A stretch of 64,000 nucleotides of DNA from Hordeum vulgare subsp. vulgare (taxonomy: Eukaryota > Streptophyta > Magnoliopsida > Poales > Poaceae), in contig NC_058518.1 in the NCBI RefSeq assembly GCF_904849725.1, positions 411,749,081-411,813,080 of the forward strand, in the 5' to 3' direction. The translations under genes and the position numbers were made by a program. The notes under the pieces were generated by a model. That model saw only the letters and a list, made by a program, of their open reading frames with translations, did not search any database and was not told the origin of the DNA. Each line of letters begins with the position of its first letter. Positions within the stretch are counted from its first letter, which is position 1. Of this stretch, positions 11,255 through 23,126 are shown piece after piece.

Positions 11255-14200
11255 TTACAAAACATTTGAAGACTCTAAGATATTTAGCTCACACCGCAAC
11301 TTGCAAAACCTTTTCTCATCCAAGGGCTTAGTGAAGATATCAGCCAGTTGATCATCAGTCTTCACATGGTCGATGAGGATATTGCCCTTGAGGACATGGT
11401 CCCGAAGAAAATGATGACGAATCTGGATGTGCTTGGTCTTCGAGTGCTGCACTGGGTTGTAGGCAATCTTGATAGCACTCTCATTGTCACAGTAGAGAGG
11501 CACATTCTTCATGTTGATGCCGTAGTCCTTGAGGGTTTGCTTCATCCATAGTAATTGAGCACAGCAAGAACCAGCAACAATGTACTCAGCTTCGGCAGTG
11601 GAGAGTGATATGCAGTTCTGCTTCTTTGAGGACCAGCAAACTAGTGATCTTCCGAGGAAATGGCATGTGCCAGAAGTTGACTTGCGATCCACACGGTCAC
11701 CAACATAGTCTGAATCAGAATACCCTACCAGATGAAGATTGGAGCCCTTGGGATACCATAATCCTAGTGTTGGTGTGTGAGCTAAGTATCGAAGAATATG
11801 TTTCACAGCCTTATGGTGTGATTCCTTCGGTTTTGCTTGAAAACGTGCACACATGCAAACACTAAGCATTATATCTGGCCTAGATGCACATAGATACAAT
11901 AAAGAGCCAATCATAGAACGGTATACCTGCTGATCGAAATCTTTACCATTTTCATCAGTGCCGAGGTGACCGTTGGTAGGCATTGGAGTCTTGGCACCTT
12001 TGCATTCGTGCATGTCGAATTTCCTCAGAACATCCTTGAGGTATTTCTCCTGTGATATGAAGATTCCATTGCTTTGTTGACGAATTTGAAGACCTAAGAA
12101 GAATTTCAGCTCCCCCATCATGGACATCTGATATTCTTCACTCATCATATAGGCAAATTCATCACTTTATCTTTTGTCAGTACAACCAAATATGATGTCA
12201 TCAACATATATTTGACATACAAACAGCTCATTATCATAAGATTTTGTGAAAAGAGTTGGATCGAGTGAACCAGTTTTGAAGCCTTTCTTCATGAGGAATT
12301 CCTTCAATGTATCATACCATGCCCGAGGGGCTTGCTTGAGGCCATACAGAGCCTTTTTGAGTCTGAAGACTTTGTCTGGATTCTTTGGATCCTCAAAACC
12401 TGGGGGCTGCGCAACATATACTTCTTCCTCAAGCTTATCATTGAGGAATGCACTTTTCACATCCATTTGATATAAGATGATGTTATGATGATTACCATAA
12501 GCAAGTAGAATTCGAATAGCTTCAAGTCTAGCAACAGGTGCAAAAGTTTCATCGAAATCTATTCCTTCAACCTGGGTGTAGCCCTGGGCTACAAGTCGTG
12601 CCTTGTTCCTCACCACTTGACCGTCCTCATCTTGCTTGTTTCGGAAGATCCACTTGGTGCCGATGATGTTGTGCTTGCGAGGATCTGGTCATTTGACGAG
12701 CTCCCATACGTCATTCAGCTTGAATTGAAGAAGTTCGTCTTGCATGGCTTGGATCCACTCCGGTTCCAGAAAAGCCTCAGCTACTTTTGAGGGTTCTGTG
12801 ATGGATACAAAGGAAAAATGCCCACAAAAGTTAACTAAGTGTGAAGCTTTTGAGTGAGTGAGAGGACCTGGTGCATTGATGTCGTTGAGGATTTTGTCAA
12901 GTTCTACTTCATTTGCAATCCTCGGATGAGCTGGTTGAGGATTTTGTCTGGGCTGAGGAAGTGGTGCTGTTGCAATTTCCTCAGGAGCATCTTCTTGGTT
13001 TTCATCAGCGGTGGGGATCGTTTCTTCACTAATTTCCTCAGTGGGGATAATGTCTTCAGTAGGCTTAAGCTTTATTGCTTCCTCAGGAGACAGCTTATCT
13101 GGATCAAAAGGAAATTGCTCTCTTTGCGAGCCATTAGTTTCATCGAACCGCACATCTACAGTCTCAACAACTTTGTTGTGATAGTTGTTGAAGACTCTAT
13201 AGGTGTGCGAGTCCTTTCCATAACCGAGCATAAAACCTTCATGTGCCTTAGGTGCAAATTTTGAGCTATGGTGAGGATCTCTAATCCAACATTTTGCACC
13301 AAAGACTTTGAAATAACTTACATTGGGTTTCTTGTCAGTGAGGAGTTCATATGATGTTTTCTTGAGGAATTTGTGAAGATATACCCTGTTGATGATATGA
13401 CTTGCAGTGTTGATTGCTTCAGGCCAGAAGCGACGAGGAGTCTGATATTCTTCAAGCATAGTTCTTGCCATTTCAACCAGAGTCATGTTCTTTCTTTCGA
13501 CGACACCATTCTTCTAAGGAGTATAAGGAGCAGACAATTCGTGAGTAATACCAAGTTCATCAAGATAATCATCAAGACCAGTGTTTTTGAACTCGGTTCC
13601 ATTATCACTCTTGATATGTTTGATCTTGATGCCGAAGTTCGTCGAGGCCCTTGAAGAAAATCGTTTGAAGATTTCCTGCACTTCAATTTTATACACTATA
13701 ATATGCACCCAAGTGTATCTGGAATAATCATCAACTATGACAAAGCCATATAGAGATGCTGCATTCGTTAGTGTTGCATAGTGTGTAGGTCCAAATAAAT
13801 CCATATGAAGCAATTCAAATGGACGTGTAGTGGTCATGATGGTTTTGGAGGGATGCTTGGATCTGGTCATTTTTCCAGATTCACAAGCACCGCAGAGATG
13901 ATCCTTGAGGAATTTGACTGATTCGATGCCAATGACATGCTTCTTCTTTGCAAGTGTGTGCAAATTCCTCATGCCTGCATGACCTAGTCTTCGGTGCCAC
14001 AGCCATCCTTCTGAGGTTTTTGCTAGTAAGCAAGTGGATGGTTGAGGACCTGTAGAGAAGTCAACAATGTACAAATCCCCTCTTCTTACACCTTCGAAGA
14101 CTTTGGATCTGTCAGATTCCATGATGACTACACATCTATATCTACCAAAGATAACAACATATCAAGATCACAAAGCATCGAGACTGACATGAGGTTAAAA

Positions 14201-14400
14201 CCAAGGGATTCAACAAGCATCACTTTGTCCATATGCCTATCCTTGGAAATAGCTACTTTGCCAAGTCCCAATACCTTGCTTTTACCTTTACCAGCATATG
14301 TGATTTGCTTCAGAGGTGATGGAGTTAGTGGCATATTCATAAGTAGGCTTGTATCACCAGTCATGTGATGTGTGCAGCCACTATCGAGAACCCACTCAGT
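11255..14400 (-). pseudogene. SIRE copy 1 protease-integrase-RT-RNase H
   Basis: The protease site D-S-G is encoded at 14377-14385 (VLDSGCTHHM). The pre-integrase and integrase frame 13514-14122 has LWHRRLGHAGM, then D in HMDLFGPT and D in KSDNGTEF. A TAG at 13514-13516 (CAG in copy 2) interrupts just before the ERKN glutamate; the frame continues at 12689-13486 and stops at TGA 12689-12691 (CGA in copy 2). RT follows with QMDVKSAFL and YVDDIIFG (12167-12616). The last part, 11255-12148, ends RT and contains the Copia RNase H (VGYSDSDYVGD, STAEAEY, ADIFTKPL). A TAA near 12166 (TAC in copy 2) separates them. All catalytic blocks are present but the frame is broken at least four times. Confidence 0.9.
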
Positions 14401-14649
14401 ATTTTTGGGTTTGTCATCCTGCAGATGAATTAGTACAGCTTACCATCTCATATGCTTCAGATTTGAAGAATATGATACTAATTTCATTAGTTCAGTGATT
14501 TCATCATAACAGAAATGTAAGGACGTGTGAAATATTTCTATTTCATCAATCATTAGCTTGCGTCCTATCAAGCATTTCCTCAGGTCTCCAGCAAATTATT
14601 CAAATGATGATTTTCATCTGGAGACCTCACCTGCAGAAGTGATTAGTTA

Positions 14650-17177
14650 GATTTCTTCACCACCCACATCTGAAGGGGTGGCAAAGCGTTCATCATCCTA
14701 CGAGGACCATATGAGAAAGGTGGCATTGAAGCTAATGCACTTCTCTTAACAGTAGGGGGGTTAAAGTACTCATATGAGTATGCAGAGAACTGGTTTGAGG
14801 ATTTATGAACAAAATGGTTTGAGGAGTAGCGCTCATAATCATATTCCCTGTAGTTTCCCTACATGTTAGACGCATAAGCACGGGTACGAGCATAGTTTTG
14901 ACCAGTTGAGGATTTTGATCCTCTTGAAGACTTTGGTCCTCCTGAGGAATTTGATCTGGGGTTCAGATTCTTCAGAGGTGATGTCATGAGGACATTCACT
15001 TGAAGATTTTCAAGACAACTTTTGGGAACCCAGATTTTCCTCAGAGGAGGGCCATTCCTGCAGTTAGTTCCGACATATCAAGCAAATACTTCACCAGATT
15101 GATTTTTGAACAGTTTATAGTTGGAATCAAATGACTCATCCGAGGAATAGGATAATTCACATGAGAAGCCAGTTAGATTAGATGGATCAAAAGGAGGCCC
15201 AGTAGCAGCAACCCATGAGGTTTTGGGATACTGCTCAGGTTTCCAATAAGATCCATCAGCATTCAATTTCCTCTCAAAGGCAATTCCTTCTTTCCTCGGG
15301 TTCCTGTTCAAGATCTGCGTTTTGAGCACATCACAAAGGGTTTGGTGTCCTTTGAGGCTTTTGTACATGCCTGTCACGTACAATTCCTTCAACCCTGCAT
15401 TTTCATCAGTAACATTTGTGTTTTCCTCAAGTGAGGAAATAGACACAGCAGGTGTAGTTGAAGAATTTGTAGCATTTGATGTTTCTGGTGAGGAATTAGC
15501 AGTTTCACGTTCAATGCATTTAAGACATGGAGGAATAAATTCAACTTGACTAGCGCTAATCTGTTGAGCTAGTAATGAATCATTTTCCATACGAAGATCA
15601 TCATGAGACATCCTCAGCTTCTCAAGATCAAGATTTCTTTGAAGGAATTTGTAGGAAAGCTTCTCATGATCAGTGAGGAGTGTATCATGACTATCCTGAA
15701 GATTATCAAATCTAGACTGAAGATTTTTCATGTCATCAGCGAGGATTTGATTAAGATTCATTTCATCATTCAACAGATCATCACTTTTGTCTAGCAGTTT
15801 TTGAAGCTTTTCCAGAGCAGTTTGTTGTTTAGTGGCAATGATGGCAAGTTTACTGTAACTAGGTTTTTTGTCATCATCATGTTCACAGTCACTTGAATCA
15901 GAGGAGGAGGCATTATTTGATACCTTTGACCTTTTGCCATGAAGCAATAGGTTGGAACGAAGTCATCAGCATAGTCATCAGTATGGATGATGCACTCATT
16001 TTCTTCAAGATTGAAGATTGACTTGCTGACGAAATTTGTTGCTAGTGCAAGACTAGCCTGTCCGGATTGTGAGTCTTCTCTAGAGCCTTCTTCTTCATCA
16101 CATTCCTCTGATTCTGCCTCGGAATCCATTTCCTTGCCAATAAGTGCCCGAGCCTTTCTGAAGCTAGTCTTCTTGTGTGAGGAGGACTTTGAAGATGAGG
16201 ATTTTGAAGATTTCTTCTTCTTCTTTGAGTCATCAGAACTGTCATCCTTGTATTTCTTCTTCTTTGATTCCTTTCCCCAGCGGGGACAATCAGCAATGTA
16301 ATGACCTGATTTCTTGCACTTGTGACAGGTCCGTTTCTTGTAGTCCTCAGATGCAGATTCTGATTTCCTCATGTCTCTTCTTGATGATTTACCGAACTGG
16401 CCTCGTCGTGTAAATCTCTGGAATTTCCTCACAAGCATTGCAAGCTCCTAACCAAATTCTTCAGGGTCACAACTGCTGTCATTTGTGTCTTCTTCTTCAG
16501 GTGAGGAAATTGCTCTTGCCTTCAGTGCACGTGGTCTGGAGTAGCTTTGTCCATATAGATCTCTCTTTTCTTCTAGCTGGAATTCATGAGCGTTTAGCCT
16601 TTCGAGGATATCAGCTGGATCTAGCATCTTCTAGTCTGGACTTTCTTGAATCATCAGAACTAGAGTGTCAAATGAAGAATCTTAAGATCTCAGCAGTTTT
16701 TCACAACTTCGTGATCAGTGATGTCTCGAGCTCCCAGTGCTTGCAGTTCATTTGATATGTCAGTAACGCGATCAAAGGTGTCTTGGCAGCTTTCATTGTC
16801 ATGTCTCTTGAAGAGATTGAAGAGATTGCGAAGAATATCAACACAAGAGTCACGTTGGGTTGATACACCTTCATTTACCTTGCACAGTCTCTCCTAGATC
16901 AGTGTTGCAGAACCTAAGGCACTTACTCTTCCAAACTGGCCAGGGCTCAGATGACCACAGATGATGTTCTTCGCTTGAGAATCGAGTTGCTTGATTTCTT
17001 CACATCAGCTGCAGTGACACTGGCAGAAATGATGGGGACACCATTTTCCACAATATACCAGAGATCATTGTCTATAGCTTGTAGATGCATTTGCACTTTG
17101 TTCTTCCAGAAGGGAAAGTTCTTTCCCTCGTAGGTAAGACATGCTGCAGTCACCTTAAACATGCCTGCAGTCGACAT
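14650..17177 (-). pseudogene. SIRE copy 1 gag
   Basis: It starts MSTAGMFKVTAACLTYEGKN at 17177, the typical Copia gag start with an FPFWKNK motif. The zinc knuckle CHKCKKSGHYIADC (CX2CX4HX4C) is encoded near 16310-16350, followed by a Lys/Ser-rich basic patch. A long C-terminal extension (15078-15947) is rich in Leu/Asp/Lys and likely a coiled coil. Damage: a one-base deletion near 16997, TAG at 16894-16896, TAG at 16631-16633, TAG at 16448-16450 and a frameshift near 15945. Gag would form the virus-like particle core and bind element RNA. Confidence 0.88.
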
Positions 17178-17230
17178 AACTAAAACTCCAGGTGGTTAAA
17201 CCAAAATCATACAGAACAAGGGAGTACCTT

Positions 17231-17242
17231 GCTCTAATACCA
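17231..17242 (-). promoter_or_regulatory. SIRE copy 1 primer-binding site
   Basis: Minus strand TGGTATTAGAGC two bases from the 5' LTR matches the initiator-Met tRNA 3' end (TGGTATCAGAGC) with one change. Confidence 0.85.
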
Positions 17243-17244
17243 AT

Positions 17245-18658
17245 TGAAAGTGCGTTATATCGACTAGAGGGGGGTGAATAGGAGATTTTTAGAATTTCAT
17301 CACTGAGGAAATTCCTTTTGAGGAAATTCCTCACTGATGACTAACTTACAGCGGAAACAGTTAAGGATCAGTCGTGCAAACGTTCACCACAGCAGTATCA
17401 CAGAGTGAAGATTATGAAAACAGATTGCACAGTAAGCAGGCACGCAGAATACAGATGATGATTAACTCAAGTGAAGAATTTGGGGTTGAGGAAATTCAGA
17501 GAAAGTCTTCAGCAAATTCTTCAAACAGTCACAGTGGAAGTCATCAACACATAATACAGAGAATGTAAAGAGTTGAGGAATTAGAACCCGATTCTTGGTG
17601 AAGACTGTTGTTGATGACCCAGTTCCAACTGTTGTGACAGTTGTACATCTGGTTTGGAGCGGCTTGGTATTGAAACCAAAGGACACCCAGTCCCGGGACA
17701 CACAGTCCCTACCGTATTCTCCTTGAGCTAAGGACACACAGTCCTTACCCAACACTCGTGGTAAGTCTTCAGGGCAGACTTCCAAACCCTCACAAACTTG
17801 GTCACCCGGCGATCCACAATTGATTGCTGGATTGCTCTAGACCATGACGCCTAACCGTCTGGAGGATGCACAGTTCTCAAAGGTAAAACGCTTCAGTCCC
17901 ACACAGGAACAACTTCTTCAGTGATGCTCAATCACTAGGTTTGGTTTGTGGTTTTGGTGGGTGGTGTATTTCCTCACTTATGATTTACTCTCGTAGGCTC
18001 TGAGGAATTTGGGTTGGTCTTATGACAAGTGTCAGTTTCTAACGGAGCAGCCAACCAGCTAGTGGTTGTGGGGGCGGCTATTTATAGCCTGGGAGCATCC
18101 CGACATGATTTGACACTAATGCCCTTAAATAATATGACCGTTGGAGTGGATAAGACCAGTGACTTGGCGTGGCTATCGAAACGGTCGGGACCCTCAACTG
18201 TGAGAGTCCTCATGTCACTCATATTCCTCACTTGAGGCTTTTGGTAGGATTTGGCTTGGGTTGAGCATCATGAGGAAATTCATTCCATAGCGTTACTTTG
18301 ACCCCCTTTAACAGTACGGTGTTCCTATTCATCAAATGCGAAGAAAGAAAAACAGAAAACGTAAATCTTCACGCTTCAATTTCTTCAAAATGATTTTCTT
18401 CAGGAACCACCGATCTTCTCAATATCAATATCTTCATGAGGAATATCAATTTCATCGCAGATTCCTCGTGATTCATTTCTTCAGCTTGAGACCAATTTCT
18501 TCAACTGAAGACATATATTTTTAGGGGTCGATATTCTTCAAATATCTCAAACTCCTCAATGACTTATAGATCCTGTGTACACTTATAAACACATTAGATA
18601 CTTAACCTATAAGTCTTCAAACCACCAAAATCACTAAGGGGCACTAGATGCACTTACA
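17245..18658 (-). repeat. SIRE copy 1 5' LTR
   Basis: 1414 bp, TGAAAGTGCG...TGCACTTACA on the plus strand. It holds the minus-strand promoter and, in the transcribed leader, a cluster of short hairpins (17681-17878). Confidence 0.93.
18079..18086 (-). promoter_or_regulatory. TATA box of SIRE copy 1 5' LTR
   Basis: TATAAATA within GGCTATAAATAGCC on the minus strand. It is conserved in all four SIRE LTRs of the window (5276-5283, 42082-42089, 54789-54796). Confidence 0.75.
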
Positions 18659-21600
18659 ATCATCGCCTGAAGTCCGGCTTCCCGCAGATGCCTCTGCAAG
18701 ACTCCATCTAGCATCGATAGAAGGGTTTCTTCTACGTGAAGAGCGTCGACCCGGCCCAGGACGCCCTCAACATGCCCCCGTTCGCCATCGCTCCCCCGAC
18801 ACGGCAAAACTGGGATGCGGAGACTCCCAGGCCGCATCCTGAGGTGGCGCTTATCTGTGCCCACCTCGACATCTTGGAGAAGAGTGGTCTCCTCGGCCGC
18901 GACCTTCTTGCCACCATGGTGGTCCGCTGGATTCTGCCTCTGCAGAGGCGGCCGCATCTGGTCTGCCATATGAGCGGCCGACTTGATCCATGCCAGCTAT
19001 CCACCAAGAGGTTTACCCTGGGCGCTGTAGCGCGAAGTATGAACCTGATCTCCACCGCCCGTATGGATGAGGGCGGGGAATGGTCATGGGGGATGTCCCC
19101 GTTCAACATGGCTGACCCGCCTCCGATGGTAGCTTTACTCCATTTCTCTGTTGTTTTGTCTCGAAGCCGGTGGCGTTGCTGAGCCTTTGGTTGTGTTCTT
19201 TTTCATAACTGTTCGAGACCCTACAGGGGTCCCTCCGTCAGCCTGCTCCCGATGTGGAGGTGTCCGACGCCTCCCAGATTGAGGACGAGGGCGCGGTGGA
19301 ACCCCGCTCAGACTCCTTCGCCGGCTCGGAGGATCCCCTGGAGTCGGAAGGGACCGAGCCGTCTGGTGAGTATACGCGGCCCGCCGTAGCAGACTGTACG
19401 GACGAAGACGAGGTAGCCTCATTCTCTTCTGGTGCAACCTTCGAGGAAGACTCCGATGAGGTGGAGGAGGTCACCAGCCCACCACAGACGCATGGCCGGC
19501 GTCAAGGTGACGGGGCGACCGCCACTGATGAGGCAGCCGGGGAGAAGGGCAAGGGTGCCACAGCTTCTCGGCCGGCCTCTAAGCGGCCGGTGCCGGGTCC
19601 TCCAGCCCGGCAGCGAGCAGGCGGCATCAAGAGGCACCGTGGTGGTGGTCGGAGGCAAGTCCTTGTAGTAGCGGGGTACGGTTTCCTCTTAGTTTCCTTT
19701 GTTCATCTTGGGATGAGATTTGTTCCTTAGGAGCTTTGCTTGACAGGGAGGCGGAGGATGCGGATGAAGACACCGCCTCCGCAACCGAGCGGGCCGGCTG
19801 GGCAGCAGCTGATGCTGCCCAGAGGGAGCTTGAGATAGAGTCCAAGTGCCGGTGGGACACGGCTGCGGGGAAGGCCGCCGTGGGTCAGCCTCGCCCCAAC
19901 CGGGTCGAGAGGCCGGTGGAGAAGCGTGCGAAGGCTAGACATGACCCCTCCACACATGCCCGTGCAGAGGAGCCAGCTAGCGAGGCCGCCTCCAGGCCGG
20001 CCCCAAGAACCGACGGGGCCCAGCCATTCGCACCGGCGGCCTCGGCGCAGGTGGATCTGGAGACGATCCCTGACTCTCCCCGGGCCGAGGTGGCCCCCGA
20101 CGCGCCGGAGCTAGATTTGGCAGCGCCAGACGCGGCCCCTGACGCCTCAGGGGCGACCATGGATGGGTCGGAAGCGGCCCATCCGCCTCCTGCGGAGGAG
20201 GTAGCACCGGTCGAGACAGCGCCCGAGCCGGCTGTCAAGCCGGCACAAGGAGCCGGCGCCATCATCGTTCCTCAGCACGGCCCTGTTGCGCCAAGAGCCG
20301 GGGGCCGGGCTGGGAGCCGGCCTATGAAGACATGGCGGGCGGCGAACTTGGCCCCCCTGTGACTGCCCGCTCGCACCATTCTTTCCGGCGTACCGGAGCT
20401 CGTGATGATGTTTTCCAGCAGCCGGTCGAAGGTGAACAGTCGGCCCGCGTGGTATGCGGCGACATGGAGCACTTGGAAGCCCGCACCCAGGTAGGCATTG
20501 CCTTCTTTGGTTTTTTGTGCTTTTTTCTCTTCTCTTGGCGTTAGTGGGGGCGCGACAGCGCACCCACTGGGTGTAGCCCCCGAGAATCAGGCGGGTTGAT
20601 TGCCAACCAGTCTGAATCTCTTGGAGGCCTTTTCCCTGCATAATTTTCTTCAGTGGGGGCGCGCTAGCGCATCCACTGGGTGTAGCCCCGGAGAATCGGG
20701 CTGGTTAGGTTTTTAACCAGGTCGAATCTTAATCATGTTCCATTTTTCTCTCTTTTTGCAGGTGCTTTATGATGCTTAGGTACAGGCGTACAACGAGCTA
20801 CGGACCCAGCACCTGGGGGCCGATAGCCGGATTGCCGAGCTTGAAGCCCGGCTGGGCGAGGTTGCCGCGGAGCGTGACGCCCTCGCAACACCGGCGGCCG
20901 GCTCCAAGAGCAGCTGGACCTTCTTCAGGCAGAGAAGAAGGAGCTCGAGGCGGCCTGCCGGGTCGAGTTGGAGCGGCTGCGGGCCACACTGCAGGAGAAG
21001 GAGGCCTCCTACTCTGCCGACGTGGACCGCCTCGCGTCGCTTCACCTCAAGGAGGTGGACCTCAAGGATGCTGCCTTGAGGGAGAACGATGAGGCCCTTG
21101 TGCAAAAGCAGACGCAACTGGCCAAGGCTCTAGAGTCTGCGCGACCCTCCAGGAGGAAGTTGCCCGCCTTACTTATGCGAGTAAGGTGCGAGAGCGCGAG
21201 GTCCTCAAGGTCTCTCATGAGACCGACGGTGCCTTCCATCGTGGGTCTCTCTTCCTTGTCTTATGTTTGGTCTTTTTTCCGTCTTCTCCTTTTGCTGTGC
21301 TCTTACGTCATGGTTGTCGTCACTCCAGGTCTCTTCCCCGAGACCCAGATCGCAGCCAACACCGCCGTCGAGGTGTGCCCTGAGGAGCACCGCGCGGCCG
21401 GGCAGGAGGTAGACACTACCTCCGGCTGGAGTGTGGAGGAGATTGGGGTGGGCCTTCGGGCCCGCAGGCACGCCCTGGGCGAGTCTGTGGCTCAACTCCA
21501 GGTTGCAGGTTCGTCGATGGTGGCGGCCTTGTGGCCAGAGGGCATGGAGCCGGCGTCCATGAGTCGGCTCGCCCGCTGGCTTGCAGTGGGTGGAGAGCGC

Positions 21601-22068
21601 CTGGATGCCTGGCGTGCCTCCGCCGCGCGGTCTGGGGCTTATATGGCCCTACGCTTGGCCAAGTCATGGTATCGGAACCTGAACTTGGGCAAGCTGGCTG
21701 CCCAGCGCGACGGCTCAGAGGCGGAGCTGCAAGGCATGGAGGAGGAGCTCCGTGTGAGAGCCAGCACTATCGCCGAGTACGCAGCTTGGGATGACTTCGT
21801 TTTGGAGCGGGGTGAAGATGGCGGTGTGATCACTGAAGATCTGCACGGCCTTCAACCCTATGACGCCGACGGCAGCTCCGACGAAGTGGCCCGGGCTGCG
21901 GAATCTGCTGCCGCCTCCAGCGGTGCGGCGTATGCCGACTCTGGTGTTGGCGGAGCCGGGGGCCTCAGCGAGGGAGACGGCGCAACCACCTCGGGAGCAG
22001 CCGGAGGCGGTGATGCTACCACATCAGGAGCAGCAGCCCAGACGACCAATGACGCCGATGTCCTGTAA

Positions 22069-22260
22069 CCGGTGTCCTTTTGTGTTTTGTTCTACCCCCG
22101 GAGGGATGTAATGAACGTGGGTCGTGGGCCAATGCTTTTGTGAATGTATATATTCGGCATTATATTCTTCACCAAGCGTGTTGTCTTATGATCCTGTCTT
22201 TTGATTCCTGGTTGACTTCTCTTATCCGAAGCCATCAAGACATAAAGAACAAGACATAAG
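22069..22260. other. spacer after the antisense gene
   Basis: Non-coding spacer between the antisense gene stop and the 405-bp tandem repeat. No feature recognised. Confidence 0.5.
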
Positions 22261-23070
22261 CCAATCAGAGGCCGGCTTGAATGAGATCGTATATGATCGA
22301 GCCAACCCGAGGCGGCGACCCAAGTGTAGCCGTACTTTGCATGTATTCGACCTGACCTGGCGTCACCTCGCGAACCGAGCGACCGGAGCCAGCCCGTAGG
22401 TTCGTACGAGGGACCAGGGATCAGCCGGTACACTATGTGTCCATTTACAAGGGAGGGCGTCCAGGCGGCTGGCGAGCCCCCGAGCTTGTTAAAGCCAGCA
22501 AGGGGCGTGCGCTGCATAGCCTCCGAGCTTGATTAAGCCAGCAAGAGGTTGTACGCGGTGTAGCCCCCGAGCTTAATGAAGCATGTCAGAGGGCATACAC
22601 TGAGTGAAAACTCTTAATAAAAAGAAACATGAAGCATGCTCTTTTTATCGCATTTGTTGTTCCCGCCAATCAGAGGCCGTCTTGAATGAGATCGTATATA
22701 TGATCGAGCCAGCCCGAGCCGGCGACCCAAGTGTAGCCGGACTTTGCATGTATTCGACCTGACCTGGCGTCAACTAGCAAACCGAGTGACCGGAGCCAAC
22801 CCGCAGGTTCGAACGAGGGACCAGGGATCAGCCGGTACACTATGTGTCCATTTACAAGGGAGGTCATACAGGCGGCTAGCGAGCCCCCGAGCTTGTTAGA
22901 GCCAGCAAGGGGCGTGCGCTGCGTAGCCTCCGAGCTTGATTAAGCCAGCAAGAGGTTGTACGCGGTGTAGCCCCCGAGCTTAATGAAGCGTGTCAAAGGG
23001 CATACACTGAGTGAAAAATCTCAATAAAAAGAAACATGAAGCATGCTCTTTTTATCGCATTTGTTGTTCC
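22261..23070. repeat. 2 x 405-bp tandem repeat in the Tat element
   Basis: Copy one is 22261-22665 and copy two is 22666-23070. Both start CCAATCAGAGGCC and end ATCGCATTTGTTGTTCCC, and both carry CCCCCGAGCTT motifs internally. Copies differ by scattered substitutions and small indels. It lies between the 3' ends of the converging integrase and antisense genes. Tandem repeats in the 3' untranslated region are common in Tat-lineage elements. Confidence 0.9.
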
Positions 23071-23126
23071 CTGAAGAGGGAGGAAGATACATGTGCATGC
23101 TCTTTCCTTTGCTTGACTTCTGCCTT

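Larger units (their letters stand above)
4460..18658 (-). mobile_element. SIRE/Maximus-type Copia element, copy 1
   Basis: LTRs at 4460-5855 and 17245-18658 enclose minus-strand gag, protease, integrase, RT, RNase H and a long third gene. The order integrase before RT defines Copia, and a third gene after pol defines the SIRE group. In sense orientation the LTR is TGTAAGTGCATCTAG...GCACTTTCA. The left outer end lacks the terminal 19 bp present in the other LTR (17245-17263), and no TSD is recognisable. It sits inside the antisense gene of the Tat element. Nonsense codons and frameshifts in gag, integrase, RT and the third gene indicate it is defective. Confidence 0.9.
4412..22068 (+). pseudogene. 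Tat antisense gene (putative gypsy-type transposon ORF), split by SIRE copy 1
   Basis: The gene is transcribed opposite to gag-pol. Its ATG at 4412 opens 16 codons (MAGGSSSKKSSVQKAS) before SIRE copy 1 interrupts it at 4460; it resumes near 18661. The segment 18736-19128 resembles the 'putative gypsy type transposon' domain of plant Tat elements (Pfam Transposase_28 by memory). GT...AG introns are visible at 19129-19226, about 19659-19730, 20491-20761, and one ending CCAG near 21329. The last exon (about 21330-22068) is an open frame ending ...TTNDADVL with an acidic, Ala/Gly/Ser-rich tail. The middle (about 20960-21150) is Glu/Lys/Leu-rich and probably a coiled coil. Frameshifts near 18735, 20330, 20890 and 21140, an in-frame TAG near 20777 and the 14-kb insertion make it a pseudogene. 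Its biochemical function is unknown. Confidence 0.75.

Noticed and set aside
17462..17785. 107-codon minus-strand frame that recurs in three of the four SIRE LTRs (also 41464-41787 and 54172-54495)
   Set aside because: Its first codon is TTG, not ATG, and the recurrence follows from LTR identity. A leader uORF role is possible but not supported.
22261..23070. CRISPR-like or satellite array
   Set aside because: Only two 405-bp units, in a eukaryotic retrotransposon.
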